DNA of 64,000 bases, taken from NCBI RefSeq assembly GCF_042466415.1, contig NZ_JAXHCH010000002.1, forward strand, positions 1,550,001 to 1,614,000, given 5' to 3'. Both the position numbers and the translations under genes were made by a program. The stretch is from Albirhodobacter sp042466415 (GTDB lineage: Bacteria; Pseudomonadota; Alphaproteobacteria; Rhodobacterales; Rhodobacteraceae). The notes beneath the pieces were generated by a model. It was not told the DNA's origin. It searched no databases and saw only the letters and a list, made by a program, of their open reading frames with translations. Below, piece by piece: positions 7,749 to 17,079 of the stretch (position 1 is the first letter of the stretch; every line of letters begins with the position of its first letter).

Positions 7749-8852
7749 ATGACGAAATTGCCGCAAAACACCGCTGGATCAGCGACCGCGAAAAGCCGCA
7801 AGCCCTCCGCCAAGGCGACTGCGGACAAAACCGGCGCCAAAACGACGGCCGCGCGACAGCAAAAACCTGACCAGAGCACGCCACTATTTAATGTCGTCTG
7901 CGTCGCGCAAGCGGGGCGGCTGGCTTATGAGGCGGTGATATTCGTTCGATCTTTCCGCGCCACCAACCCCGATTTCAAAGGCAAGCTTATCGTCGCAACG
8001 CCGACCGGCGCACGATGGAACGGGGTCACCGCCCTGCCCGCAGCGATCCATGAGCTTCTCAGCGCCGAGGGCGTCACCTTCGTCGAGTTCGAAAACAAGC
8101 ATTTCGGCCAAAGCTATCCGCATGGAAACAAGATTGAGATGCTCTCCGCCTTGCCCGATGAGCCGTTCATCTTCTTCGACACCGATACGATTTTCATGGG
8201 ATCACTCGCGGATCTCAAGATCGATTTTGCGCGCCCCTCCGCCTCGATGCGGCGCGAAGGCACGTGGCCCGAACCCCCGCTCTACGGTCCGGGATATGCG
8301 GGCATCTGGAAATCGCTCTACGACCGGTTTGATCTGGAGTTCGAAAGCACGCTCGATCTGAGCAAACCTGACGAATATTGGGAGCGCTATATCTACTTCT
8401 CGGCCGGATGGTTCTTCGGCGAAAGCCCCAAACAATTCGGGGAACGCTTCTTGAGCTTTGCAAATTCGATCCGCAACGACCCGCCGGACGAGTTGGCGTG
8501 TCAGAGCCTCGATCCGTGGCTTGATCAAGTCGCCCTGCCGCTGGTCATCCATTCATTCGGCGGCGGTCGTCCCGACGCGGGGCTCGACGGGCTCGATGGC
8601 GCGATCACATGCCATTACCGTTTCATCCCCTTGCTCTACGCGCGCGAGTCGGATGCCGCGATTGCCATGATGCAAGAGGTCGTCGCGCCCAACCCCGTAA
8701 AACGCGTGATCAAAGAATATGAACCGATCAAGAAGCTTGTTCTCCAACGCAAGGGCGAGCGCGTGAGGGCGCTGTTCGATCAGAACGATTTGCCAAAGCG
8801 CGAACGCGTCTTGCGCAATACGATCAAACGCGCGGGCTTCTGGATGCGCTAA
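7749..8852 (+). CDS. Glycosyltransferase-like protein with a DxD motif, unknown substrate
   Basis: This 367-residue protein has a basic, Lys/Ala/Thr-rich N-terminal tail of about 40 residues with no signal peptide. A globular part follows. PFIFFDTDTIFMGSL near residues 138-152 is a good nucleotide-sugar/metal DxD motif of a GT-A fold, preceded by VVCVAQAGRLAYEAVIFVRSF, which resembles the first strand and helix of such enzymes. The last 60 residues are rich in Lys/Arg, suggesting membrane or nucleic-acid contact. I do not recognise a named family. ATG 7749 was chosen because conserved-looking sequence starts soon after; ATG 7686 is an in-frame alternative. It stands alone between tRNA-Tyr and metY. 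Confidence 0.6.
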   Translation: MTKLPQNTAGSATAKSRKPSAKATADKTGAKTTAARQQKPDQSTPLFNVVCVAQAGRLAYEAVIFVRSFRATNPDFKGKLIVATPTGARWNGVTALPAAIHELLSAEGVTFVEFENKHFGQSYPHGNKIEMLSALPDEPFIFFDTDTIFMGSLADLKIDFARPSASMRREGTWPEPPLYGPGYAGIWKSLYDRFDLEFESTLDLSKPDEYWERYIYFSAGWFFGESPKQFGERFLSFANSIRNDPPDELACQSLDPWLDQVALPLVIHSFGGGRPDAGLDGLDGAITCHYRFIPLLYARESDAAIAMMQEVVAPNPVKRVIKEYEPIKKLVLQRKGERVRALFDQNDLPKRERVLRNTIKRAGFWMR

Positions 8853-8958
8853 ATGCCAAGGCCCGGCGCGGATTGTTTTGCGTTTCTCCGCGCGGCCGCG
8901 CCTACTTCCCCTTTTAAATTAGGCGCGCTACGGTCCCTCCGAAATTAGGGAGATGACC

Positions 8959-10242
8959 ATGACTGACCACGCTTTCGATACGCTGCAAATCCACGCAGGC
9001 GCAGAGCCCGATCCCGCGACGGGCGCTTTGCAAGTGCCGATCTACCAGACCACAGCCTATGCGTTTAAAGACGCCGATCATGCGGCTCGGCTTTTTAACC
9101 TGCAAGAAGTTGGATACATCTATTCGCGCCTCACCAACCCGACGATTTCGGCGCTCGCCTCGCGTATGGCCGCGCTTGAAGGCGGCGCTGGCGCGATCTG
9201 TTGCTCGTCCGGGCACGCGGCCCAGATCATGGCCCTGTTCCCGTTGATGATGCCCGGTTGCAACGTGATCGCCTCCACACGCCTTTACGGCGGCACGATT
9301 ACCCAGTTTTCCCAAACGTTTAAGCGCTTCGGCTGGTCCGCAAAATTCGTCGACTTTGACGATGAAGCGGCGCTGAAGGCCGCGATTGATGACAATACTC
9401 GGGCGATCTTTTGCGAGTTGATTTCGAACCCGGGTGGCTACATCACCGACATTCCTGCGGTCGCGAAGATCGCAGATGCAGCGGGGGTTCCGCTCATCGT
9501 CGACAACACCCTTGCGACGCCGTATCTGTGCCGCCCCATTGAGCTCGGCGCGACGCTGGTTGTCCATTCCGCCACAAAATATCTGACAGGTAATGGCACC
9601 GTAACCGGCGGGGTGGTTGTGGATTCAGGCAAGTTTGATTGGTCCGCTTCCGATAAATTCCCGTCGCTGTCCGCGCCGGAACCGGCCTATCACGGCCTCA
9701 AGTTCCACGAGGCCTTGGGCGCGATGGCCTTCACCTTCCATTCGATCGCAATCGGATTGCGCGATCTGGGCATGACGATGAACCCACAGGGCGCGCATTA
9801 CACACTGATGGGCATCGAGACGCTGAGCCTGCGGATGGAAAAACATCTGGCCAATGCGAAAGCGGTTTCGGAATGGCTTGAGGCTGATCCGCGCGTCGAC
9901 TTCGTAACTTACGCCGGTCTGCCAAGCTCGCCTTGGAACAAACGCGTAGCAACCGTCTGCCCGAAGGGCGCAGGGGCCTTGTTCACCGTTGGCGTGAAAG
10001 GCGGGTATGACGCTTGCGTGAAATTGGTCAATAATCTCAAGCTCTTCTCGCATGTGGCCAACTTGGGCGACGCCAGATCCTTGATTATTCACTCGGCCTC
10101 GACCACCCATCGCCAGCTTTCGGAGGAACAGCAAAAGGCAGCGGGCGCGGCGCCAAACGTCGTCCGTTTGTCGATTGGCACTGAGAACGCGGACGATCTG
10201 ATCGCGGATCTTGACCAAGCCTTGACCGCCGCAACGGCGTAA
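8959..10242 (+). CDS. metY: O-acetylhomoserine aminocarboxypropyltransferase (sulfhydrylase)
   Basis: This 427-residue PLP enzyme of the Cys/Met metabolism family makes homocysteine from O-acetylhomoserine and sulfide in methionine synthesis. Visible features are FDTLQIHAG at the N terminus, YIYSRLTNPT (the cofactor phosphate-binding Tyr/Arg segment), VDNTLATPYLCRP (the Asp that contacts the pyridine ring) and the Schiff-base lysine in HSATKYLTG near residue 207. DARSLIIHSASTTHRQL near the C terminus holds the substrate carboxylate site. The ATG at 8959 has AGGGAG 6 bases upstream. The ATG at 8953 directly abuts that site and is less likely. Confidence 0.9.
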   Translation: MTDHAFDTLQIHAGAEPDPATGALQVPIYQTTAYAFKDADHAARLFNLQEVGYIYSRLTNPTISALASRMAALEGGAGAICCSSGHAAQIMALFPLMMPGCNVIASTRLYGGTITQFSQTFKRFGWSAKFVDFDDEAALKAAIDDNTRAIFCELISNPGGYITDIPAVAKIADAAGVPLIVDNTLATPYLCRPIELGATLVVHSATKYLTGNGTVTGGVVVDSGKFDWSASDKFPSLSAPEPAYHGLKFHEALGAMAFTFHSIAIGLRDLGMTMNPQGAHYTLMGIETLSLRMEKHLANAKAVSEWLEADPRVDFVTYAGLPSSPWNKRVATVCPKGAGALFTVGVKGGYDACVKLVNNLKLFSHVANLGDARSLIIHSASTTHRQLSEEQQKAAGAAPNVVRLSIGTENADDLIADLDQALTAATA

Positions 10243-10483
10243 GAAACGAATGGGCGCGCGCCGACGAAATCCGGCCCGCGCCACATCCAATCTCCTGCCC
10301 CATCCCCTGCCGGACGAGCCCGCCGCGCGCGCCCCTTTCAAAGGCGGGCGGCCCGCTTCACATTTCGGCAATCGCCCGCCCATATTGGGGGGCTTTGGCT
10401 TTTATCTACCCTAAATCTGCGGTAGCAATGTCGCACCCAAGCGCCCGACAGGGCGTATGTTCGATTTGTGCAAGGCCAAGCTA

Positions 10484-13400
10484 ATGAAGCCCAATTACGC
10501 GCTGAATATGACCCATCACGGGATCGACCTCTTCGAGAGGGCTGGAGCGCAATGGTTGACGCTTGGCTCGGTCTCGCTTGAAAGCGCGGATCTGGACGGC
10601 GACCTTGCTGCCTTGCGCCGGGCCGCCGAACGGCGCAGCCCCAAAGGCGTCTTTGCCAAACTCATCATCCCCGCCTCGCAGGTGCTTTACACCCGCGTCC
10701 ACGCGCCCGGCCCCTCCGCCGCACAACGCAAACGCCAGATCGCGCACGCGCTCGACGGCGTGACGCCCTATGCCGTCTCCGATCTGAAATTCGATTGGTC
10801 CGGCACGGGGGCTGAAGTCATGGTCGCCGTCGTCGCGAAGGAAACCCTCGCGGAGGCCGAGGACTTCGCCCGCACCTACGGGTTTGCCGCGATGGCTTTC
10901 GTTGCGCAACCCGAGGCCGATCAATTTGCAGGCGAGCCTTGGTTCGGCCCCACCGCGATGGCCGCGCAATACCTCAATGAGGGCGAGCGCGTCGAGCGAG
11001 ATCAAGACCCTGTCCAAGTTTCGGGCACAGTGACGGATCTTGCCGATGAAGATCGTGCGCCAGAGACGTCAATTGCAGCGGCAATCGCAACGGCGGTGCC
11101 AGCAGCCGAACCGATCGATGAGAGCCCCACATCAGAGCCAATCAGCGACGATGCGTTCAGCGACACCACGTCCGGCGAGATGAGCCCACCATCCGAAACA
11201 CCGGACGTCGCGGCGGCGCCGATTGACATACCGGCCGTTGCGGAACGCGGGGACGTCATTCAGGACGCCGCGCCCGAGGGTAGCCCGCAAGAAGACCCAG
11301 CGCCGCCGGCTCATGATATCGATGCCCCCACCGCAATTGTGCCGGAGCCTTTTGATCGCCTTGCAGATCACCAGCCCGATGCCGCCTCGGTCGACAGCCC
11401 GTCGATCGTGACGCTCGATGCTGATCCGGCGATCATGGCAGCGGACGCGGCGCAACATCCCGATGAGGATACCGCGAGCGCGCCGGAAACCGAGGAGAGC
11501 CCGCATGTGATGGGCACGGTCGTTGACCAGCTTTCCTTCGACGACATCCCGTCGCTTGAGGATGCGCCATCCGAGACCGCCACGCCAGTGGATGAAAGCC
11601 TGAGCGCAGCACCAGAGGCCGAAAGCCAGCACTGGCTCGACCGCGCGTCGTTCGAGACGCCTGTCGCCGAGGAGATCGCAGCAGACGCTGCGGAGGATGA
11701 CGATGCGCAGCTTCCTTCGCCCGCCGCGCCCCTCCCCGCACCGACTGCGCCCATTGAGGTAACGGACGCAACGCCGACACAAGACGACCTCACGGCGGAT
11801 CTGATCGCGGAATTCGGGATCGATACAGGCACGACGGATGCGTCGGTTGCGCCCGCCATCGAACCCGGCGTCGAACCCGCCGTCGAACCCGCCGCGCCTG
11901 TTCTGGCGCGTCCGACCTTCGCCAAACGCAAGCAAACTTCCACCGTTGCGCCAGTTGCTTCGCCCGCGACGGCCGATGAGGCCGCAACGGCGCAAGATAC
12001 ATCCGCGACCGATCCATCCTTGGCCGTTCCGCCCGAGCAAAGCCTGTCCGAGGCCGCACGTGCAGCAATCCCGCGCCTCTCCCCAACCCCGCCGCGGATC
12101 GAATTGCCACGCGCGAAACTGCCCGCACCGCAGATTGGCGAAACAGGCGAGCGCGCTCCGAAAGACGCGGTCGCAACGGCGCCTGAACGCGTCGCGCAAC
12201 TGATCACGCAACGCCTGAGCGGTGCAGCCGCCAAACTCGCCACATCGGGCGCGGCCCTCTCCAAAACGGCGCAATCCGCGATTCGCCTTGGCGAGAAATT
12301 CAAGCGCCGCGATCCGGCGAGCCCCGTCAGCGCACCGCGCGATGCGGCTAAATCGCAACCACTTTTGCGCCGTGATGCGCCGCCAATGAACCGTCCCGCA
12401 GTGTCGCTAGCCGCCAGTGCGCCTGCGCAAGCAACGATTGCACACGATGCGTTTGCGGACACGCCCGACGATTTGCCTGCCTTCGATGAGGCCGACATCG
12501 TTAGCCATGATGTTCATCACGCGCCGCAGGAGCCTTCCTCCATTCCCCCCGCGCCGGCGTCGGACGCGCGCGATCCGTCGGTGGAGCCCGTCACCCAGAC
12601 GGTCTATGATGCGCCTTTGGGTGATGAAACATCTGACGCCGCCTTTGCCGCAGACGAGCCCTCCGACACCGTCTACGATGAGGCCCCCTTCGCCGCCGAT
12701 GTCGAGCCGCTCCCGCCCCTGCCGAGCGCGCCCACACCCCAAGGGCGCGGGACAGGGTTCGCACCCCAAGACGCACGCCGCAAGCGCAACATCTTCGGCT
12801 TTTTTGCCGCAAAATCCGCCACCGCGGCGGCAGCTCCGGCGACCAGATCAAAATACCTGATGGCAAAGCTGGTCGGGGCGCTGGTCTTGTTTATGGGCGG
12901 CGTTTTGGTCTGGGAAAGCTACCTCGGATCTGACGAGCCCTCCGGCACGGCCACACTTCCAGTCGCCGTCGTGGATGCCGTGCCTGCCGCAAATACGCAG
13001 ACCGGCGCCCCGGTTCAGGCCGTCCCTCGAGACACAAGCGACGATGCCGATGCTGCTGCCGTTGAGGCAGCGGCCGAGCAAGAGGCGCGTCGCGAGGCCG
13101 ACGAAATGGCCTCCGCCGCTCCGGAAACCCCGCCGGCGGCCCTGCCCGTCTCGCCATTGCAAGAAGACAGGCTGACCGCGCTCGCGACCCCGCCCGCCGT
13201 CGACGGCGCGCAATCACCGCCCGCGGACACCGCGCCGCAGCCTGCTCAAACGACCACCCCCACGACGGCCGCGCCGACGCCCGAGCAAAACGCGCCCCCC
13301 GTCATCCCGACCGTCAGCGGCACCGTCACGCCGACGGGAACCATCATCTACGCAGGTCGCCCGAGCGTCGTGCCTCCTGCGCGCCCGACATCGGTCGAGA

Positions 13401-14443
13401 GTGCCGCGGCCGAGGCCGCCGCGAAAGCCGCGTTCCCGAATGCCGATCCGGCTTTAGCAGGCCGTCGGCCGCGCGCGCGCCCTGCTTCGGTCTCAGAAGC
13501 CGCCGCCGCCGCAGACGATCGTGCAGAGGTGACTGCCCCCGCACCGCTAGACACGGCAAACGTAACGACCGCAGAGGCGCAGCCGGAGGCAGTGGATCAA
13601 GCCTCAGGGCAACCTGCGGGTCAAACGACAACTGACGACGCCACAGCACCAAATGTGGCCGAAGCGCCGGAAACGCCCGCGCTTAGCGACGAAGAACGTG
13701 CCGAGATTGCCACACTTCTAGCGACGCGCCCTAAAACCCGCCCAACCGCGATTACCACCGCCGCCGACCGCGCCGCAGAGGCTGCACGCGCCGAGGCCGA
13801 GGCGGCGCAACTCGCCGAGGAGGCCGCCCGCGCCGCCGCAGAAGCCGAGGCACAGCGTTTTGCCGATGCAACCGCGCAGGCCGTGGAAACATCGCGCCGC
13901 CCCTCAACCAAGCCCCGCAATTTCGCAAGCGCGGTTGACGCCGCAGTCGCCGCCGCCGTGGCCAGCGCCGCGCGCGAAGCCGCCGCAACGCCCGCTGTCG
14001 CGGCACCTGCCGCACCTGTGGCCGCACCTGTCGCCACTGCACCAGTCCAAGTCGCCGCGGCAACGCCCACGCGGCGCACCCCGTCGCCCGCGCCTGCGCC
14101 CACAGTTATGAAATCGCCCTCTGCTCCAGAGGAAAGCGCCGCAATCGACGAGCTCGACGAGCCGGAGCCCACCCAGCCCACTCGCGGCGGCAGCACCACC
14201 GCAACCGTTGCAGGGCAAGCGACAGAAAAAAACGCAATCAACCTCGGCAAGGTTAATTTGATCGGCTTGTTCGGATCGAAAAGCAATCGGCGCGCCCTCG
14301 TGCGGATGCCCAATGGCTCGTTCACGCGCGTGCAAGTGGGGGATCGTCTTGACGGCGGAACGGTGACGGCGATCGGTGATGCACAGCTCAGCTACCGTAA
14401 AGGCAGCCGCGATGTGACCCTGCAATTGCTGGCGGGCGGTTAA
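10484..14443 (+). CDS. Giant bitopic protein with GspL/PilM-like N terminus and GspC/PilP-like C terminus
   Basis: This protein has 1319 residues. Residues 9-165 form a compact domain (GIDLFERAGAQWLTLG, then FAKLIIPASQVLYTRV and RQIAHALDGVTPYAVSDLKFDW) that resembles the cytoplasmic actin-like part of GspL/PilM. Residues 170-785 are low-complexity, acidic and rich in Ala/Pro/Asp, with a 12-bp tandem repeat (11855-11890, three units). A single membrane helix lies at 792-810. An Ala/Pro-rich periplasmic region follows, with four degenerate RPxxV/I motifs, each before an Ala-rich helix. The last 75 residues (LFGSKSNRRALVRMPNGSF, VGDRLDGGTVTAIGD) match the homology region of GspC/PilP proteins. 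The domain fusion is inferred by eye. Function is unknown; an inner-membrane scaffold role is plausible. No secretion or pilus genes are nearby. The start ATG has AAGG 8 bases upstream. Confidence 0.75.
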   Translation: MKPNYALNMTHHGIDLFERAGAQWLTLGSVSLESADLDGDLAALRRAAERRSPKGVFAKLIIPASQVLYTRVHAPGPSAAQRKRQIAHALDGVTPYAVSDLKFDWSGTGAEVMVAVVAKETLAEAEDFARTYGFAAMAFVAQPEADQFAGEPWFGPTAMAAQYLNEGERVERDQDPVQVSGTVTDLADEDRAPETSIAAAIATAVPAAEPIDESPTSEPISDDAFSDTTSGEMSPPSETPDVAAAPIDIPAVAERGDVIQDAAPEGSPQEDPAPPAHDIDAPTAIVPEPFDRLADHQPDAASVDSPSIVTLDADPAIMAADAAQHPDEDTASAPETEESPHVMGTVVDQLSFDDIPSLEDAPSETATPVDESLSAAPEAESQHWLDRASFETPVAEEIAADAAEDDDAQLPSPAAPLPAPTAPIEVTDATPTQDDLTADLIAEFGIDTGTTDASVAPAIEPGVEPAVEPAAPVLARPTFAKRKQTSTVAPVASPATADEAATAQDTSATDPSLAVPPEQSLSEAARAAIPRLSPTPPRIELPRAKLPAPQIGETGERAPKDAVATAPERVAQLITQRLSGAAAKLATSGAALSKTAQSAIRLGEKFKRRDPASPVSAPRDAAKSQPLLRRDAPPMNRPAVSLAASAPAQATIAHDAFADTPDDLPAFDEADIVSHDVHHAPQEPSSIPPAPASDARDPSVEPVTQTVYDAPLGDETSDAAFAADEPSDTVYDEAPFAADVEPLPPLPSAPTPQGRGTGFAPQDARRKRNIFGFFAAKSATAAAAPATRSKYLMAKLVGALVLFMGGVLVWESYLGSDEPSGTATLPVAVVDAVPAANTQTGAPVQAVPRDTSDDADAAAVEAAAEQEARREADEMASAAPETPPAALPVSPLQEDRLTALATPPAVDGAQSPPADTAPQPAQTTTPTTAAPTPEQNAPPVIPTVSGTVTPTGTIIYAGRPSVVPPARPTSVESAAAEAAAKAAFPNADPALAGRRPRARPASVSEAAAAADDRAEVTAPAPLDTANVTTAEAQPEAVDQASGQPAGQTTTDDATAPNVAEAPETPALSDEERAEIATLLATRPKTRPTAITTAADRAAEAARAEAEAAQLAEEAARAAAEAEAQRFADATAQAVETSRRPSTKPRNFASAVDAAVAAAVASAAREAAATPAVAAPAAPVAAPVATAPVQVAAATPTRRTPSPAPAPTVMKSPSAPEESAAIDELDEPEPTQPTRGGSTTATVAGQATEKNAINLGKVNLIGLFGSKSNRRALVRMPNGSFTRVQVGDRLDGGTVTAIGDAQLSYRKGSRDVTLQLLAGG
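11855..11890 (+). repeat. Three-unit 12-bp tandem repeat inside the giant protein gene
   Basis: Three consecutive 12-base units of the form GCCGTCGAACCC, with one or two changes in the first two, encode an Ala/Gly-Ile/Val-Glu-Pro repeat in the acidic linker. Copy number in such units can vary between strains without breaking the frame. Confidence 0.75.
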
Positions 14444-14621
14444 TCCCAGCCCCCTCTGACGCGCGCGCATCGCGCCCGTGCCAACGACGTTAACCTTCGA
14501 CCACACCGTAGTTTTATTGCCGATCCACGGCTGAGGGCTTGGCGGTTCGCGCCGCGGCGCTTAGCATGGGGTGACGGCGGGTCACAAAGTCTCTCCGGCG
14601 AATGTAAGGGCAAGTTTAACG

Positions 14622-16484
14622 ATGGACGGATTTCTCTCTCAAGCCACACTTTATCTATTGGCTATGGTCATCGCGGTGCCGATTTCCAAACGCCTCGGGC
14701 TTGGGTCTGTCCTCGGCTATCTCGGCGCAGGCATTCTGATCGGGCCAGTTTTCGGATTTGTAGGCTCTGAGATGCACGATCTGCAGCACTTCGCCGAATT
14801 CGGCGTCGTGATGATGCTGTTCCTGATCGGGTTGGAGCTTGAGCCGCGCGCGCTTTGGGCGATGCGTGACAAACTCGTCGGGCTGGGCGGAGCGCAGGTC
14901 GTGATCACGATGACCCTCGTCACGGGGCTGGCTATGGCGTTGGGGGAAGATCTGCGCGTCTCGCTGGCCATAGGGATGATCTTCGCGCTCTCCTCCACCG
15001 CGATCGTATTGCAAACCCTCGACGAGAAGAAACTTATGACCACGAGCGGCGGGCGATCTGCGTTCTCCGTGCTTTTGATGCAAGATATCGCGGTGATCCC
15101 GATGCTTGCCCTGATGCCATTGCTCGCATCCCCCGGTGCACGCGCTTTGGCAAAATCGACGCCCGAAACCGCCGCAGGGCGCTTGATCGAAAGCCTCCCC
15201 GGGTGGGGCGTGACGCTCGTGACCATTGGCGCGGTGATCGGCGTTGTCCTCGCGGGGCACTACTTGTTCAAGCCCGCGTTTCGCTTCGTCCACACGGCCC
15301 GCCTACGCGAGGTAAATACGGCGCTCGCCTTGGCGATCGTTGTTGGCATCGCCTTTCTCATGACGCTCGTCGGCTTGTCACCCGCCTTGGGGACATTCCT
15401 CGCGGGGGTTGTTCTGGCCGATAGCGAGTTTCGTCATGAGCTCGAAAGCGATATCGCGCCCTTCAAGGGGCTGCTGTTGGGGCTATTCTTCATCACCGTC
15501 GGCGCCGGAATGAATTTTGCCACCCTGACGGCGGAACCGGCCCTGGTTATTTGCATGGTCATCGCGCTTGTCGGCCTCAAGGCAGGGGTTCTCTACGGCT
15601 TGGGGGTCGCCTTCAACCTCAAGCCGCGCGACCGTGTTTTGTTTACGCTCTCACTTGCTCAAGCGGGCGAATTTGGCTTCGTCCTCGTGTCGTTCGCCGC
15701 CGCTCAATACATCTTGCCGCGGGATCTGGCGGAGGTCGTCCTTCTCGTGATCGCGCTCTCAATGCTCATCACCCCCCTCTTGTTCTTACTGCAAGATTTC
15801 ATCGCGCGGCACCTGAGCGACGAGGAAAGCGCAGAGGCCGACGAGATCGACGACCAGCAACCGGTGATTATTGCCGGCGTTGGACGCTTCGGGCAGGTCG
15901 TGAACCGCATGGTGACGATGTCGGGGTTTAAAACCACCGTCCTCGACAACAACCTGCAAACGATCCAGCTGATGCGGAAATTCGGGTTTAAAGGGTATTA
16001 CGGTGATCCAACGCGCCCCGACCTTCTCGCCGCGGCAGGGATCGATAAGGCGACCGTCCTCGTGGTTTGCCTCGACGACAAGGCCTCAATCACGCGCCTC
16101 GTGGCATATGCCCGCCGCACACGGCCTGATTTGCATATCATCGCACGGGCGCGCGACAGGCTGCACGTCTTCGAGCTTTATTCGGCGGGCGCAGATGACA
16201 TTATCCGCGAGATGTTCGATGGCTCGCTTCGGGCTGCGCGCTATGTGCTGGAGAATGTCGGCCTGTCGGAATTTGAGGCGGCCGAGGCGGAGAAAATGTT
16301 TTTCAAAATGGATCGCCAAGGGGTTCGTGACCTTGCCAAGGTCTGGAAACCTCGTGTGCCACTGGATCAAAATCCGGAATACGTAGCGCTCTCGCACAAG
16401 CTCAACAGCGAGATGGAAAGCGCGCTGATGGCAAGCCGCCGCGGCGAGTCCGACGACGACGAGCGCGATGTAGGCCGCAGTTAA
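14622..16484 (+). CDS. Kef-type cation:proton antiporter (CPA2 family) with TrkA-N domain
   Basis: This 620-residue inner-membrane antiporter probably moves K+ or Na+ against H+. About 12-13 hydrophobic helices occupy residues 1-390, with conserved features such as LGYLGAGILIGP near residue 30, LFLIGLELEP near 65 and SSTAIVLQTL near 128. The cytoplasmic C-terminal half has a Rossmann TrkA-N domain (IIAGVGRFGQVV, GxGxxG, near residue 416) that binds NAD(H) or nucleotides and gates transport. It resembles KefB/KefC and YbaL; the glutathione-adduct regulation of true Kef proteins cannot be judged. ATG 14622 was preferred over an in-frame start at 14571 because the first membrane helix follows directly. 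The gene ends in a shared terminator. Confidence 0.87.
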   Translation: MDGFLSQATLYLLAMVIAVPISKRLGLGSVLGYLGAGILIGPVFGFVGSEMHDLQHFAEFGVVMMLFLIGLELEPRALWAMRDKLVGLGGAQVVITMTLVTGLAMALGEDLRVSLAIGMIFALSSTAIVLQTLDEKKLMTTSGGRSAFSVLLMQDIAVIPMLALMPLLASPGARALAKSTPETAAGRLIESLPGWGVTLVTIGAVIGVVLAGHYLFKPAFRFVHTARLREVNTALALAIVVGIAFLMTLVGLSPALGTFLAGVVLADSEFRHELESDIAPFKGLLLGLFFITVGAGMNFATLTAEPALVICMVIALVGLKAGVLYGLGVAFNLKPRDRVLFTLSLAQAGEFGFVLVSFAAAQYILPRDLAEVVLLVIALSMLITPLLFLLQDFIARHLSDEESAEADEIDDQQPVIIAGVGRFGQVVNRMVTMSGFKTTVLDNNLQTIQLMRKFGFKGYYGDPTRPDLLAAAGIDKATVLVVCLDDKASITRLVAYARRTRPDLHIIARARDRLHVFELYSAGADDIIREMFDGSLRAARYVLENVGLSEFEAAEAEKMFFKMDRQGVRDLAKVWKPRVPLDQNPEYVALSHKLNSEMESALMASRRGESDDDERDVGRS

Positions 16485-16511
16485 CGGCCCTCGCATTGAA
16501 GACGTTCTAAG

Positions 16512-16547
16512 CAAAAAGGCCGCGCATTTATGCGCGGCCTTTTAAAA
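16512..16547. terminator. Bidirectional terminator between antiporter and carD
   Basis: AAAAAGGCCGCGCA, loop TTTA and TGCGCGGCCTTTTAA form a strong stem with A/T tracts on both sides, lying between two convergent genes. It can terminate transcription from either side. Confidence 0.85.
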
Positions 16548-16563
16548 TTAGTCTCGGTCAGCC

Positions 16564-17079
16564 TCAGGCCGCCGCAGCGCGCCCGACCAGGACATCGCCA
16601 ACACGCTTTTGCGCGCCCGCTTCGTCTGTGCCAGAAACGGCCGCAACCTCACGCGTCAGCCGTTCAAGCGCTGCCTCGTAGAGTTGACGTTCCGAATAAC
16701 TTTGTTCGCGCTGATCATCCGAACGATGCAAATCGCGCACGACTTCCGCAATCGCGAGAAGGTCGCCGGAGTTGATTTTCTGCTCGTATTCTTGTGCGCG
16801 ACGCGACCACATGGCGCGCTTAACCCGCGCCTTGCCCTTCAGCGTGTCTAACGCTTTCGAGACGACATCGGGCGAGCTCAACTCGCGCATCCCGATTTCG
16901 GTCGCTTTGGAAGTTGGCACGCGAAGGGTCATCTTGTCCTTCTCGAACGAGATAACAAAGAGTTCCATACGCAGCCCTGCGATTTCCTGCTCCTCAATTT
17001 GCAGAATCTTGCCCACGCCATGCGCGGGGTAAACTACGAATTGGTCGGGGTGGAAATCGGATTTCTTAGTCTTGGTCAT
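16564..17079 (-). CDS. carD: CarD/CdnL family transcription regulator
   Basis: This 171-residue RNA-polymerase-binding protein has an N-terminal Tudor-like RID domain, opening with FHPDQFVVYPAHGVGKILQIEE, which contacts the beta subunit. A helical C-terminal domain contains the conserved KARVKRAMWSRRAQEYEQKINSGDL segment (in two parts) with the Trp that stabilises open promoter complexes. In alphaproteobacteria it supports rRNA and growth-related promoters. GAGG lies about 9 bases before the ATG, and a TATATAT sequence at about 17236-17243, read on the minus strand, could be its -10 element. The gene order helicase - S4 - fdxA - carD recurs in Rhodobacterales. Confidence 0.92.
   Translation of the reverse strand: MTKTKKSDFHPDQFVVYPAHGVGKILQIEEQEIAGLRMELFVISFEKDKMTLRVPTSKATEIGMRELSSPDVVSKALDTLKGKARVKRAMWSRRAQEYEQKINSGDLLAIAEVVRDLHRSDDQREQSYSERQLYEAALERLTREVAAVSGTDEAGAQKRVGDVLVGRAAAA

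Noticed and set aside
8853..8958. SAM-II or other SAM riboswitch before metY
   Set aside because: I looked for the conserved SAM-II pseudoknot elements and found none in the 106-base spacer.
10457..10483. Earlier start for the giant protein (ATG 10457)
   Set aside because: The extra nine codons have no ribosome-binding site, whereas ATG 10484 has AAGG 8 bases upstream.
10484..14443. Naming the giant protein as translation initiation factor 2
   Set aside because: The Ala/Pro/Glu-rich linkers resemble the low-complexity N terminus of IF2, but there is no GTPase domain (no G1-G4 motifs).
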